From contig JAJFPB010000003.1 of NCBI GenBank assembly GCA_020881915.1, forward strand, positions 3,224,001 to 3,288,000: a DNA stretch of 64,000 nt, written 5' to 3'. The notes under the pieces were generated by a model, which searched no databases, had not been told where the DNA came from, and was given only the letters and a program-made list of their open reading frames with translations. Shown here one piece after another: positions 26,752 through 37,904 of the stretch. A program made the position numbers and the translations under genes. Source of the stretch: Paramyrothecium sp. XJ0827. Lineage: Eukaryota; Ascomycota; Sordariomycetes; Hypocreales; Stachybotryaceae. Position 1 is the stretch's first letter. The number at the start of each line of letters is the position of its first letter.

Positions 26752-29243
26752 ATGTCCTTGAAAGTCGACGACGGCCGCCAGGGCCGGTCGAGGTCGAGGT
26801 CTCGTGACCGACGTGACAGGGACGAGCCCCCTTCCGACTACGCCGACGTACGCGAACCGAGCTATGTCTATCCCGAGGACGACCTGGACGATCGCTCTCG
26901 ACCCAGCCGGCGCGCCGAGGCATCCAGCGCAGGTAGCCTTCCTTACCCCGTTGACGCTTCGTCAGGCTATGGTATGCCGGGGTCCCAGTCGTTGTATGGT
27001 TATGATACTGCACGGCCCGTTTACAAAACTGCCTCACCTCCGCATGAATCACCATACCGCAGCTCCAAGGAAAAGGTGGAGGCTCAGGTGCCTGGGTCGT
27101 TCCCCACCGATGACCGGCGGGCAAACGATGATGAAGAGGGACGCTCCCGCTACACAGACCCCCGTAGCTCACGTTACGGCAGAAGTGATCGAGACGACGA
27201 TGCTGACCGTCGCGACCGTTATGGTAGACCTTCGGGGAGCAGGCAGGATTCCCAAGGTTTAGATGACGACAAGCTCAAGTTCCTTCCCCAGAAGTACAGT
27301 CGGTCTTACACAGATGAAGACAACAGTAAGAAAGACAAACACAGTCGTAGGTACGATGATGGGAAGCCCTCGGACTATGAAAAGGATGCGAAAGATCGAC
27401 AACGCCGGAGGTACGAGGACGAAGATCCCAAGTATCCCGATCGGGACAGAGATAGGGAGAGCAAGAAAGAGCGTCGCAAGAGGCAAGATGAGGAAGATCT
27501 AGCTTACGGACGTCCTCCCCCATCACCCGCCCCACCTCCGCAGCGTCCCGGGATGCCCGAGACCTATGGGAGCTACATATCGAGCTCACAGGCAGCCGAC
27601 AAGCGCTCGTCTCGATACGGCGAAAATACCACCGGTTACGGCAATGCCTACAATGAAGGGGCCGTGGTTCATACCGTGCAGCCCGGGGGTTCAGCCGGCG
27701 AAGCATATGCTTATGGAGACAAGCGAGATTCCTATCTTCAAGACCCCCGAAGCTCCCAGCTCAGCGTTGAGCCGCAAGGTCGTGAGCGCGACAGATCGAG
27801 AGATCGCCGTCGAGACAAGTCACCACGACCTGAAGGCCTTACCGTGGACACTAGTTCGCGCGATCGAGATAGATCTCGAGACAGGCGCAGCAGCGGCCGT
27901 GACAAGTCACCACAACCACCCACTGCCCGCATGTCCAATCTCTCCGTCGACGGGCCTAGGCCCTCCAATCTCACAGTTGCAGCTGCCCCAGCTTCGCCGC
28001 TCCTTGAGTCTTACCGCGGCACGTATCAGGATATCTCGCCAATGCCGTCACCCCTCCTCATGCCGAGCACAGGAAACCTCGAGCCTCTTTCTCCATTAAG
28101 CTCGGATGCCGAGGGCGATGGAAGAAAGCGTAACCGCCGGGCTCGCTTCCACGACCCAGAGGATATTGCCAGTCGCCTAGCTCAGGCGCTTACTGGTAGC
28201 AAGCAGCCTAGCATTGAGCCCTTGATAGACATCCTACCCAGCCTCACCCACGACCAGGTCATGGAGCTGCGAACCGAGTACAAGCGCTTGGTCAAGACGC
28301 CGGATCGCAAGGGCGTTAACATTGCTAAACACATACGCGCACGACTTAAGGATGAGGATCCTAGTCTCAGAAAGGCGTGTTATTCAGTTGCACTAGGCAT
28401 GTGGGAAAGCGAAGCCTACTGGGCGAACTTTTGGTATCAAGGAGACAAGACCCGCCGTGAGCTGCTCATCGAGTCCCTCATGGGGCGTACAAACGACGAA
28501 ATACGACGCATTAAGGACGCGTTTACCGATAAGAAATATGACAACAGCCTGACCAAGTGCATGAAAACAGAGCTGAAGGAGGACAAATTCAAGAAAGCCG
28601 TGTTAATGGTGCTGGAGGAGCGACGTATGGAGGAATACGACAGCACCGGCAGGAGATTGGCCCTTGATTATGGACTCGTTGACCGCGACGTGGAGGACTT
28701 ACGAAAAGCTTTGAAGGCTGAAAAGGGCGGAGAGACTCTGATGATCAGCATTATCATACAGAGGAGTGATTCGCACCTTCGTGCCATCTACGAAGAATAT
28801 GAGCGTATCTATCGCGCCAACTTCGCCCGCGAATCTCTCAAGAAGAGTGGCAACCTTGTTGTAAGTGATGACCCATTACCTGGCGTGCTCAGATCTGTCA
28901 ACTCTAACCCAAATCGCCGGATCAGGGCGAGCTTCTCGCGCATATTCTCAACGGCGTTATCAACCGGCCTCTTCGCGACACTCTCCTCCTCCACCATGCC
29001 ATTACCGCAACACGCAAGGACCATCTGCGCCGCGAACTTCTCATCTCGCGCCTCGTGCGCTTCCACTGGGACCCACGCCACATGCACGACATCAGGAAGG
29101 CCTACCGCGAGCGCTATGGGCGCGAGCTGCAGGAGGCGGTGCGTGAGGCGACAAGCGGCGAGTGGGGTCTGTTCTGCACAGAGTTGTGCATTGCGCGCAT
29201 GCCGAATGACGTGAGGAGGGTGGAAAGGATTGAAAAGCGATGA
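26752..29243 (+). CDS. Fungal annexin with long disordered Arg/Asp/Ser-rich N-terminus
   Basis: Model: exon 1 26752-28860, intron 28861-28925 (GTAAGT...ATCAG), exon 2 28926-29243, 808 residues. Residues 1 to ~460 are low-complexity, rich in RS, RD, SRYG and proline, with SRSRSRDRRD-like runs. The conserved core starts at about 463 (HDPEDIASRLAQAL). It shows four degenerate annexin repeats: VMELRTEYKRL; LRKACYSVALGMWESEAYW; DNSLTKCMKTEL with FKKAVLMVLEERRMEEYD; and the last repeat spanning the splice junction. Annexins bind acidic phospholipids through Ca2+. The canonical GxGT loop is not visible here, as in other filamentous-fungal annexins, so Ca2+ dependence is uncertain. Only ~200 bases separate its stop codon from that of the convergent RQC2 gene. 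Confidence 0.85.
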
Positions 29244-29441
29244 GTTACCGCCTGTATTTTGTACGTGTGAGTGAATTTGGGAAGTAGGTGAGGGAGATTC
29301 GGAAAATGGCAGGTTTTGGTCGCATGGAGGTTTCAGATTACGGTTCGTTTACCCGGCTTGGCCATGATTTATCAAAGAGTTGGAACAGTAGGCTTGCTTG
29401 TGTCCTCCACAATGTGATCATTACATGTGACAAGACATACA

Positions 29442-32400
29442 TCACGACCGCTTGGAGCCCTTGCCGCCTCTGCCGCCCTTGCCCTGGCCCTTGCCACGTC
29501 CCTTGCCGTCGCCGCCGCCTCCGCCGCCGCCCGCGGTGCCGCCGGCCATCATGACCCTCACCTTGCCGACGGGCACGCTGTTGACGACCTCCTCGGGCTT
29601 CAGCGCCTTGAGCAGCTCCACCTCGCGCGGCCACATCCTCTCCGCGTCCCTGGCGCCGTCGTCGACGACGCCCTTCTTGGCCGACGCCGCCTTGGTCCTC
29701 TCCAGGATCTCCTTGACGGCCTTGCCCTTCTTGGTGGCGCCGGGCTGCAGCTTCACCTTGTACTTGAAGCGGCCGAGGGCGTTCCACGGCGCGCACACGG
29801 GGATCACCTCGAGGATCTCGTCGCCGGGGAGGGGCGTGCCGACGAGGGCGTCGAGGGCCGTCGCCTGCTCCGCCTCGTCGTTGTCGAGCACGTCGACGCC
29901 CTCGTCCATCATGACGCGGCGCACCTCCTCGTGCTCCGCCGTCTGCCGCTGCTGCCGCTGGTGCTGCGCTCGCCGGCGCTCCTTGGCGGCGGCCAGCTCG
30001 GCCTCGCGCTCTGCCTTGGCCCTGGCTTCCGCTTCGGCTCGCTGCTTGCCCCGGTTGGCTCCGATGAGGGCCTCGGCGGCAGCCCGGTCCTCCTCGTCCT
30101 GCTCCTTGTACTTGTTGGCAATCTTCTTGGCCTTCCCCTTTTGTCCTCGCTTCGTGGCCTTTGGTCGTGCTGCCACCGAAGGTGTGTTTGTGGTCGAGCC
30201 AGCACCCGAGGGCTTTGCTGAGGCTTCGGAAACGCCCACGGTGGACTGCACCGCATCAGAGTCCCCTTCCTTGTCTTCATTGTCCTTCCCTGAGCTGTCT
30301 TCCTCCTGGGCGTCGTCCTTGATGGCAAGGGCTTTTTCAGACTTCTCGGCGAGAGCTTCATCGACCTCATCTCCATCTGAATCCTCTTCAACGTTCGCAT
30401 TTGGTTGGAGTGGGTTGTCTCGGGCCCTTTCTTCTGGCTGGTCATCATCCTCCGATTCGGACTGGTCGTTCTCTTGAGCATCAGGATCCTCCTGCGTCTC
30501 ATTGAAGGCATCGTCTTCATCAGCATTAGATCTTGTGGCTTCTGCGTCTTCTTGTTCTTCGGTTTGACCCAGCTCGGGGGTGGCCCCTGAGGCTCCGTCG
30601 TATAATCGATGCTTGACATGCTTCGCTTTACTTTCCTCGCTGATTCGGAACATGAAGCCCAGTCCTAGTAGAAGTGGAGCTGGGGGCAGAAAGTTCTTCT
30701 TCCCACGTACCATGAAGCTTCCACTAGGTAAGAACTCACCCGTTGGTGCCGATTTGGATACCTGGTCCGCATTTACCCACCATGCTCCCATGCCCGCTTT
30801 AGAATCCCAGGCGCTCGAGGAACAGACGGAAAGGGACCCAGCCTGAGCCAAAGTAGACGGCGGAATTGGGGCATCTGGCGTTTTGGGGTTGTTTTTAATA
30901 ATGACAGATGACGCACCATGCAGATCGGCATGGCAGTACACGTCGCCTTTTCGCAGATACCTCTTATAAAGAATCTCATTTTGCGGAGCATCCTTCCCTC
31001 CCAGTACGAGATACCCATCTGAGGAGATGAACCACATGAACTTCTCGAACCACATCTGCCTACGGATTGGCTGCAGAAGTGCCTTCTCTTGCTTCAAGCC
31101 TTTTTTCAGGTCTTCGCTTATTTTCTGTTCCGCGTTCTTCAGGGCTCTCACGGCTTGCATTTGTGTCTTTTCGGTTTTGACAGCTGCCGACCGTTTTTGC
31201 TCGTAATACTCCCGTGCGTTGCCCCACGGGCTTAGTCCCAGGTTGATATCGACAGTGAGCCCACTCTCAGGAGTATTGCCCTTCTTCTCGTCTGCTTCGG
31301 AGCCATCATTTTCAGCCTCGCTTTCGTCGGTCTCGTAAGGGTCGTCTTGTTCCTCTTCCTCTGCTTCTTCTTCAGCAAGAGTAAGTGTAATAATGTTCTC
31401 GGCCAAGTTGAGGGGAAGCTTGATGGTCTGAGCAACAGGATTCTGCCGCTTCTTCTCGCGCTCGACCAGTTTGCCAATGTCGATCCAATCCATCCCCTGT
31501 GCAATAAGACCATTGACAGCATTCATCGCTTCTTGGACGCGTTCGACATTTGCTTCGATAGCCGCAGCTTTTCGTGAATTCAATGTCTGGACTTCCTGAA
31601 GCCCCTCGAGTCTCTTGGCTTGATCTTGTTTGGCTGCCTCGAGTTTCTTCTTCGCTGCTGCTTCCCTTTCGTTAAGTCGCGACTCAAGTTTCTGGCCCTC
31701 TAATGAGGAAAAGAATTCATCCACCGTCTTATTGTATCCTTGAAATTCGAGGACCTCCAAAGAGGGGTCCTTCTGCAGCTTGGCGGGAAGAAAAGGATGG
31801 AAGTCCTCGTACAAAAGATCATTCCGATTCGAGGTTTCGTCACTCTCAGATCGTTCGGCGGAGCTTGCCGGTTTCCGCTTGGCGAATATGTAGCCAGTGC
31901 AAACTGCCGTGGAAGTAATATCGTCTACGATTTTCCGAGCCTCGACGAGAGCTTTGACGAGATCATCCAGAAGTGATTCATTCTGCAGAATCTCGGCGGG
32001 CTTAATCGTGGCATCGAAGTTGCTTGTTTGCAGAGCATGATCCACTACGACAGGAGGAAGCTCGGTGATAGAGACGGCCAGACTCTTGCGCAGGTCGCCC
32101 CCTGGCTTCCCTTTCATCTTTTTGGTGGAAGTTTCGTTTGCGGCAGCCTTTGCAACCGCCGTGGTAAGAGCATCTTTAACCCTGTCCAGCGTCAAAGCCG
32201 GAACACCGCCAAAGTTTTGCCTGTTCTCAAGCGAGTATTGAAGGCCGACTCTTTGTGGCTCCTGCGCTTCTCCCTCAGAAACATTGCGCGCAATGGTCAA
32301 AATCTTCAGTTCGGCATCGGTGAGGATTATGTTACCGCTCTGCCATTACTGAGTCAGCGACAGGCTCTCGCACAAGGCGGTGGACAGGACGTAGTAACAT

Positions 32401-32828
32401 ACGGCAAAAAATTCTAGGAACAACCTGTACTGGCCATCGCTGAACTGGAACTCGAGAATTCTGTCGGTGCCGACCTGTGAGACTGACGTCAAGCGCCTGG
32501 TCTTGAGGAATTTGCGGAGTCTGGCGACAAAGGCCGAAGGAGCCGCCGCGGTAGTGCGGGCAAAGTCGGTCAGGTGGCAACGGAACCCGGTGTCGATCAA
32601 GAGCTGCTTCTTGTTGTCGGGCTTTGCAAATTTGAGGAGGATGATCTTGGACGAGAGGTCGTGGACGTTGGCGAGTCGAAGGCTCACCAAGCTCTCTTGG
32701 AGCTCGTGAGCTATGACCTGCGATTTGTGTTAGTCGAAGACACATGCGCGGGAGTTCTGGGTTGAACGGGTGCGGCACGGAGAGTATTGGCTGACCTTGA
32801 CATCCAGAGACGAAAATCTTTGTTTCAT
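29442..32828 (-). CDS. rqc2: RQC2/Tae2 (NEMF family) ribosome-associated quality control subunit
   Basis: Model (minus): exons 32828-32796, 32717-32403 and 32339-29442, in phase, 1081 residues. The tiny first exon encodes MKQRFSSLDVK, the invariant NEMF start. The NFACT-N region follows, then a coiled coil, then the NFACT-R domain (MWFISSDGYLVLGGKD, YCHADLHGASS) around residues 520-600. An acidic, Asp/Glu/Ser-rich region comes next, then a basic coiled segment and the NFACT-C region (EVIPVCAPWNALGRFKYKVK). The tail is Gly/Lys/Arg-rich. The protein binds 60S subunits with stalled nascent chains, helps recruit the Ltn1 ubiquitin ligase and adds C-terminal Ala/Thr tails. Asp9 and Asp96-Arg97 match the positions I recall as needed for tailing in yeast (D9, D98, R99). 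Confidence 0.92.
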
Positions 32829-34900
32829 CTTCAGAACAATGTCCTTTGCAAGAATGATGTCTAAGACAGCTCCCGGGCTAGGGTTGAGACTTTGATATGG
32901 ACTCGGGCCAGCCCACGGCAAAACGTGGGGCAATCACCACTGATGGTGGGGTTGACTCAGCGTTTTCGCAATGTGACGACATTGTGTCACGTGGAGAGCA
33001 GCGGCTCAGCTTTCCTACCGTAAGGTACCGTACCTAAAATCTTGTAAATTGAGACTGGAGAGGATGTAAACAACCGCCAACCATGAGCAAAGAAGCAGTT
33101 CATGTAGGTTAGGTAAGTTAAGGTAAGGTATGCTATGCTATGCTACGCTATGCAATTTCTTGAACCCGTAGGTTTTCGGCTTGGGTCTAAAAGAACGATT
33201 GAACCACCGATATTGTGAATGACCTGCAAGACAACCGACATAATTTTCCTTGCATCCAGAGATTAGCCAATAGGGAAATGAAGGATTGTTAAGGTAATGG
33301 TATGCGAATCGGTACCAGCGAAGATAAAATACTGTGCCTCGAGCCACACGCAACCGCCTCAACATAGACCCTTAAATTGCTGGACAAGTTGACGAATCAA
33401 TAGCAATGATATAATGGAAGACAGCACAGACCGTCTTACGAGCGAGTCCATCTCCGAGTATGTTGATCATAACAGAACATCGCCTAGTTTCATCCCATTC
33501 TTGACCAGGGTTCCGTCAACCATTTTCAAGGCTTGCTGACACAAATCCACATACTCCTTGGGGCTTTGATTCTGAATCACACTCCCGGCAGTCCAGTGAC
33601 TTCTATTAGTGGCCTTTCTTCATCCGGCTGGCTACTCGCAGCTCTCATCCGACGCGTCCTCCGGAGCCCTAGAACGCGATCCGTGCGCAAGAGACGCGAC
33701 CCTGGAAAGCTTGTGATTGTCACAGCCGGAAACGAGGTTCCAGACCCACACTTGGCGCTGGCGACCAATGACAGCTTGTCGGGCGGATCCAGGAGGGCTA
33801 CGTTGTCACAGCAACAAGGGGGAGGGACCCCGGGCGGCAAGCTTCTTGAGCTGATCAGGGGCTAGCCTGTTACTGTGAATTCGCGGCTTCAGACAAGAGG
33901 TCTCCAGTGAATTGGAGAGATTCAGCAAGGTACAGCCCGAGGGTGAGAATGAGATAGCAAGGTTAGGTCTATGAGAATTGGCCGATTGGGCACTGTTCCC
34001 ATATGACGAGCTAATTGATCTGATTGCACTTTGTGATGGAACTGTGCTCCGGTTGCACACCAAGCCAAAAGCAATTACCAATTCGTGGATACGAGGTGCG
34101 TCAGTCATCAAAGGCGTGAGGAGGGAGCAATTGCTGCATGACGACCTCAGCCAGCCTTTCTCTAGATCGATCCAATGACGGCCGTCCACGGTATCACTCA
34201 ACGTCCAAGTTGCCTCGATGGGGAGGTTGGGACGGGCTTTGACACCCAATTGCCGGTGTTCTTGCATAACCAGCCATCAGTTGTCCAGCCACTATATGCA
34301 TCTACAAAGGATCAGCACTTAGGCGCCGCCCCAGCCTCTTCAATGTCATAGTAGGATGCACGGGGGTTCCAGTAGGGCAGAGTAGCAGTGGTCGCGGCCG
34401 GTCTTGCCTCGCTCTGAGCACCAATTGTCACGCCATGTATGGCGCAAAGTACGCCCGTTGAAGCGCAGAGAGTGCACAACCGTGAGGCTAGCTACCTTAT
34501 GAAGATGGGTTAGGCAACCAGCTTCTTCACCACCCAATTCGACCTGACGGCATTGACATGACAGGATACGGGGACCTCGGCTCATCTCGCCAGTGGAGTG
34601 AGCGAGAGAGGGAGACAGAAAGAAAGATTGGGCACGGCCTTTCCCTCGAATCTTGCCGAGACAAGTCAGTACCTGAAAAGTAAGGTAACGACAGCCATTG
34701 TTGCAGGGCACAGGGAAGGGGGCTGGAATTGGACTGCCCATGGGATCCCGCGGACGGGCTTGATACGCCAATTGGCGCTGACGAGACGCACGATGGTGGC
34801 CGGGGTGGGGCGGCTGCGCAGGCGGCTGCACGCGCTATGCTTCTTTGGTCGCCAATAAACAACAAAGCCCTTGTATTGTACCCGTAAACACAACAGAGTT
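32829..34900. other. Intergenic region, no gene recognised
   Basis: Contains the RQC2 promoter on the left. The segment 33010-33155 carries CCGTAAGGTACCGTACCT and GGTTAGGTAAG words followed by a TATGC pentamer run. ORFs at 33806-34267 (-) and 34346-34831 (-) have no recognisable family and no supporting introns; I treat them as chance. No RNA gene was identified. Confidence 0.55.
33128..33154 (+). repeat. (TATGC)n pentamer repeat
   Basis: About five units of TATGC/TACGC adjoining AGGTAAGGTA words in the RQC2 upstream region. Probably a simple-sequence expansion. Confidence 0.8.
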
Positions 34901-35324
34901 CTTTGTGCTCACACCCTGCTCTGCTCTGCTTTGGTCTGCTCTGCTCTGCTCAGCAACGGATTGCGTGTGTACTGTGTCCCTCGCTCTCACTCTCTCCCCC
35001 GTCCCGTCCACTGTCCACGCAACCGGCCCCCGGTCCGTTTCCCACGCCCCAAACAATCCTCGGCTCCCCCCAGTCTTCAAAAGCCCAACTCGCGTCTGCC
35101 GCTCGTTCATTCTTCTCCTCTTCTCTTCCCTCTCCCTCCAATTATCACCAACCACATTTCACACTCCCAAACCCCCTCATACCAAGACAAGAAAGAAAAG
35201 ACACAAAGAGGTCCTCGTAGCCTCCGTTCTTTTCTTATCTCTCTTCGACTTTTGTTTCCCGGAACAAAAGCTAGAGGATCCTTCTTGTCTTCCTTTCGTT
35301 GCCTCGCTACGGAAGGTTGTATGA
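34901..35324 (+). promoter_or_regulatory. Pyrimidine-rich leader of HEX1 with TCTGC repeat
   Basis: Strong C/T enrichment on the plus strand over ~400 bases ahead of the HEX1 exons, including a TCTGC/CTGCT tandem run at ~34916-34952. This is typical of highly expressed fungal genes. ATG is absent from ~34845 until 35320; the ATG at 35320 opens a 15-codon reading frame ending at 35367 that is out of frame with HEX1. This makes the region a plausible ATG-poor 5' leader. Confidence 0.55.
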
Positions 35325-36265
35325 GAAGATTCTCTCGCGCCAGCAAAAGTCGCCAACCTGGACTTTGAAGCCCGCGTCCCCGTGCCCTTCAGCATCTTCC
35401 CATCCACCTATCGGGACAGCGAAGTGCAGACGCAAACCTCTACCCACACTCACGAAGAGCTTGAGATCAAACTCCCCGCCAAGCAGCCAGCCGGACGGGA
35501 AGGTCAATACTCTTCTTCTTCCTACGCCGCCAACGCTGAGCTTCCTCCCCGCAAGGAATACCGGGAAGAAGAGGTCCGCATTACGCGTGAAGAAGAACAT
35601 TACCGCCGTCCCGGTTCCCAGTACGAGCACCACGAGCACCACCACATCCACGCCGAACACCGGTAAGTCATTGAACATTTCCTGCTCTGCGAGCAAATGT
35701 CTGCCCAATTGGGCTCTGGCGAGCTCGCGAAACCCTCCTGCCTCCAAAATCGCCCAGCGGTTGCGCTTCAATGGCTTGGAATTTCTCCCAGCCGATTCGC
35801 GGCGCTGGCGATTTCCTTCCCCGTTTACCCCTGGATAATCTGCCAGCAGACCCCTGCTCCGGCTCAGGGGTGCAGGGACCCCAGCTCCATATTCGCGTTG
35901 ACCCAGAAACACGAAAAGCAAAAGGTCGGTCAGCTTGCTAACATTGTTTTCTCCCCAGGCCTGCTGCTGCTCCTGCCACTCAGTACCACGACACTCACAT
36001 CGACATCGACGTTCACCCTCACCCCCAGCCCTACTCAAGCCCCATTGACGTCGCTGAGCGTGAATACCGAGAGCGTTTCCGCCCTACCTACAACACAACC
36101 GTAGACGCCGCCGCCCCTCAGCCTCAGTACCGGGCCGAGACCACCTACGCCAACGAGTTCACCGTTGACGCTTCCATCCCTCGCTCTGCTGCCCAGGGCG
36201 AAGTAAGAATCTCCGAGGAGACTGTTGAGCCCGCTCGCTACACGCGCGCCGACCAGAAATCCAAG
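35325..36265 (+). other. ATG-less in-frame N-terminal extension of HEX1 (possible long isoform)
   Basis: The frame that joins HEX1 is open from just after a TGA at 35322-35324 through exon A (to 35662). A good intron follows (35663-35958, GTAAGT...CCCCAG), then exon B (35959 onward), which runs into the HEX1 ATG without a stop. The encoded sequence is protein-like: FEARVPVPFSIFPSTYRD, then charged EELEIKLP, EYREEEVRITREEEHY and His-rich segments, then ETTYANEFTVDASIPRS. No ATG lies in either exon. The best visible start is CTG 35358 (A at -3, G at +4); GTG 35382 has a poorer context. Longer HEX1 forms through alternative splicing are known in some fungi. Alternatives are an unseen upstream ATG exon or an untranslated leader. 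Confidence 0.55.
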
Positions 36266-36956
36266 ATGGGTTACTACGACGAGGACGGTACGTTGTCGAG
36301 CTTCCCTTCACCATGCGTGCCACATACTAATTTGGTGATCAACAGGTCACTACCACTCCTTCCGCCAGGGTGTTCACAAGCTCGCTGACAAGATCACCAA
36401 CCCCCGCGGCTATGAGACTCACGTCGACATCGACATCCACCGCGAGAAGGCCCCTGCTCCCGGCCCTGCTCCCCGTGGCCCCGTCAGCGGTGGCTCCGGT
36501 GCCGGCTATGTCCCCAACACCGTCACCATTCCCTGCCACCACATCCGCCTCGGTGACTTCCTGATCCTCCAGGGCCGTCCCTGCCAGGTCATCCGCATCT
36601 CCACCTCGTCTGCCACCGGCCAGTACCGCTACCTCGGTGTCGACCTCTTCACCAAGCAGCTGCACGAGGAGTCCTCCTTCATCTCCAACCCTGCCCCCAG
36701 CGTTGTTGTCCAGACCATGCTCGGCCCCATCTTCAAGCAGTACCGCGTCCTTGACATGCAGGACGGCTACGTCGTCGCCATGACCGAGACCGGTGACGTC
36801 AAGCCCAACCTGACCGTCATTGACCAGTCCAACCTCTGGTCTCGTCTGTCCAACGCCTTCGAGTCCGGCCGCGGCAGCGTCCGCATCCTGGTCCTGAACG
36901 ACCAGGGCCGCGAGCTCGCCGTTGACATGAAGGTCATCCACGGCTCCCGCCTGTAG
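36266..36956 (+). CDS. hex1: Woronin body major protein HEX1
   Basis: Model from the conserved start MGYYDED: exon 36266-36287, intron 36288-36345 (GTACGT...AACAG), exon 36346-36956, 210 residues. From ~65 the protein follows the HEX1/eIF5A-like fold: TIPCHHIRLGDFLILQGRPCQVIRIS, QYRYLGVDLFTKQLHEE, SVVVQTMLGP, then RILVLNDQGRELAVDMKV. It ends in SRL, a type 1 peroxisomal targeting signal. HEX1 self-assembles into the dense core of Woronin bodies, which plug septal pores after wounding; it is restricted to Pezizomycotina. Highly biased, C-ending codons in the last exon suggest strong expression. An in-frame upstream extension without ATG is listed separately; if used, it would give a protein of ~415 residues from CTG 35358. 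Confidence 0.95.
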
Positions 36957-37904
36957 ACGGCGTTCGTTCTCTTTTCATTAGGAAATGAGTCCGCCTGTTG
37001 AGCAAATCCCCCTTTGACAAGCCGAGAGCAACGACGATCCTCCAAGCCATCCGATACGCAGGCTAGAGTTACCTTGTCGTCTGTGCAACCACTCACACTG
37101 TCATTGGGTTTTCGTGTAAATCAGCGGTCACATGGGTTCGGTTAAGATTGGACACAGTACAATTTTTGTGGGTCTTGATTCAATAGGAATGTTCTTGTAT
37201 ATCGAATATAATGCGAGAGCAATCTTTGCCTCATAAGTAAACCCTGTCAGTCTTGTACAGTAAACTCGCCTTGCGTGATAGCAGCCGTGCATGTTCTCAC
37301 TGTGAAGCGGCGCGTACGTGCGGTCATTGGCCATGTATGACCCTCGATGAAAGCCATCCGGGTCCTCAAGGCGCAGCACCTGAGATAAACGCGGCTTTGC
37401 ATAATCAGGAAACTCAGAGGTTCTGCCGGTCCTACCGAAGCTGAGACGAGAGCCAGAACAATTCCATTTCTTTTGGTAGTTGACTACGAAGCTGGATGGG
37501 GTTCTGGAGTGAAAAGGAAGAAGGAGGGGGGCTGGGATACTTGAGGGAGAACCACCTTATCATCAGTAGCAAACGCGCAAGCCGATATAGACATAGTCTA
37601 CTCGTTGTTACAGAAGTTCCGCCAAAGTTGGGGCAGAGGAGGGGTCCTGGAGGACAAGGTAAGACGGGCCTCGGGCCCCCTGGTGTGACTGATAAGGGAA
37701 TCATGTGCCACACGCACGCGATCAAAGGTGCCATCTCTGAACTTACTTTTACTTTGTCCTATTTGATCCCGCCTTGCTGTCGCTCTTCACTTGCATTTAT
37801 AATAACCCAGCGAGCGACAGTTCTTTCGCAGCCTGGCAGGTTTCGATTACATCCTCCATCCGCCCTCACCAGTCCTTGCTCTACGTCTACTACCCTAGAC
37901 CACG
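36957..37904. other. Intergenic region between hex1 and bleomycin hydrolase genes
   Basis: HEX1 3' flank and the promoter of the bleomycin hydrolase gene. No credible ORF or RNA gene. C/T-rich sequence close to 37840-37900 probably represents the leader of the next gene. Confidence 0.55.

Noticed and set aside
33806..34831. Two ~155-codon minus-strand ORFs
   Set aside because: Featureless composition and no recognised family; equally long ORFs occur by chance in this GC-rich DNA.
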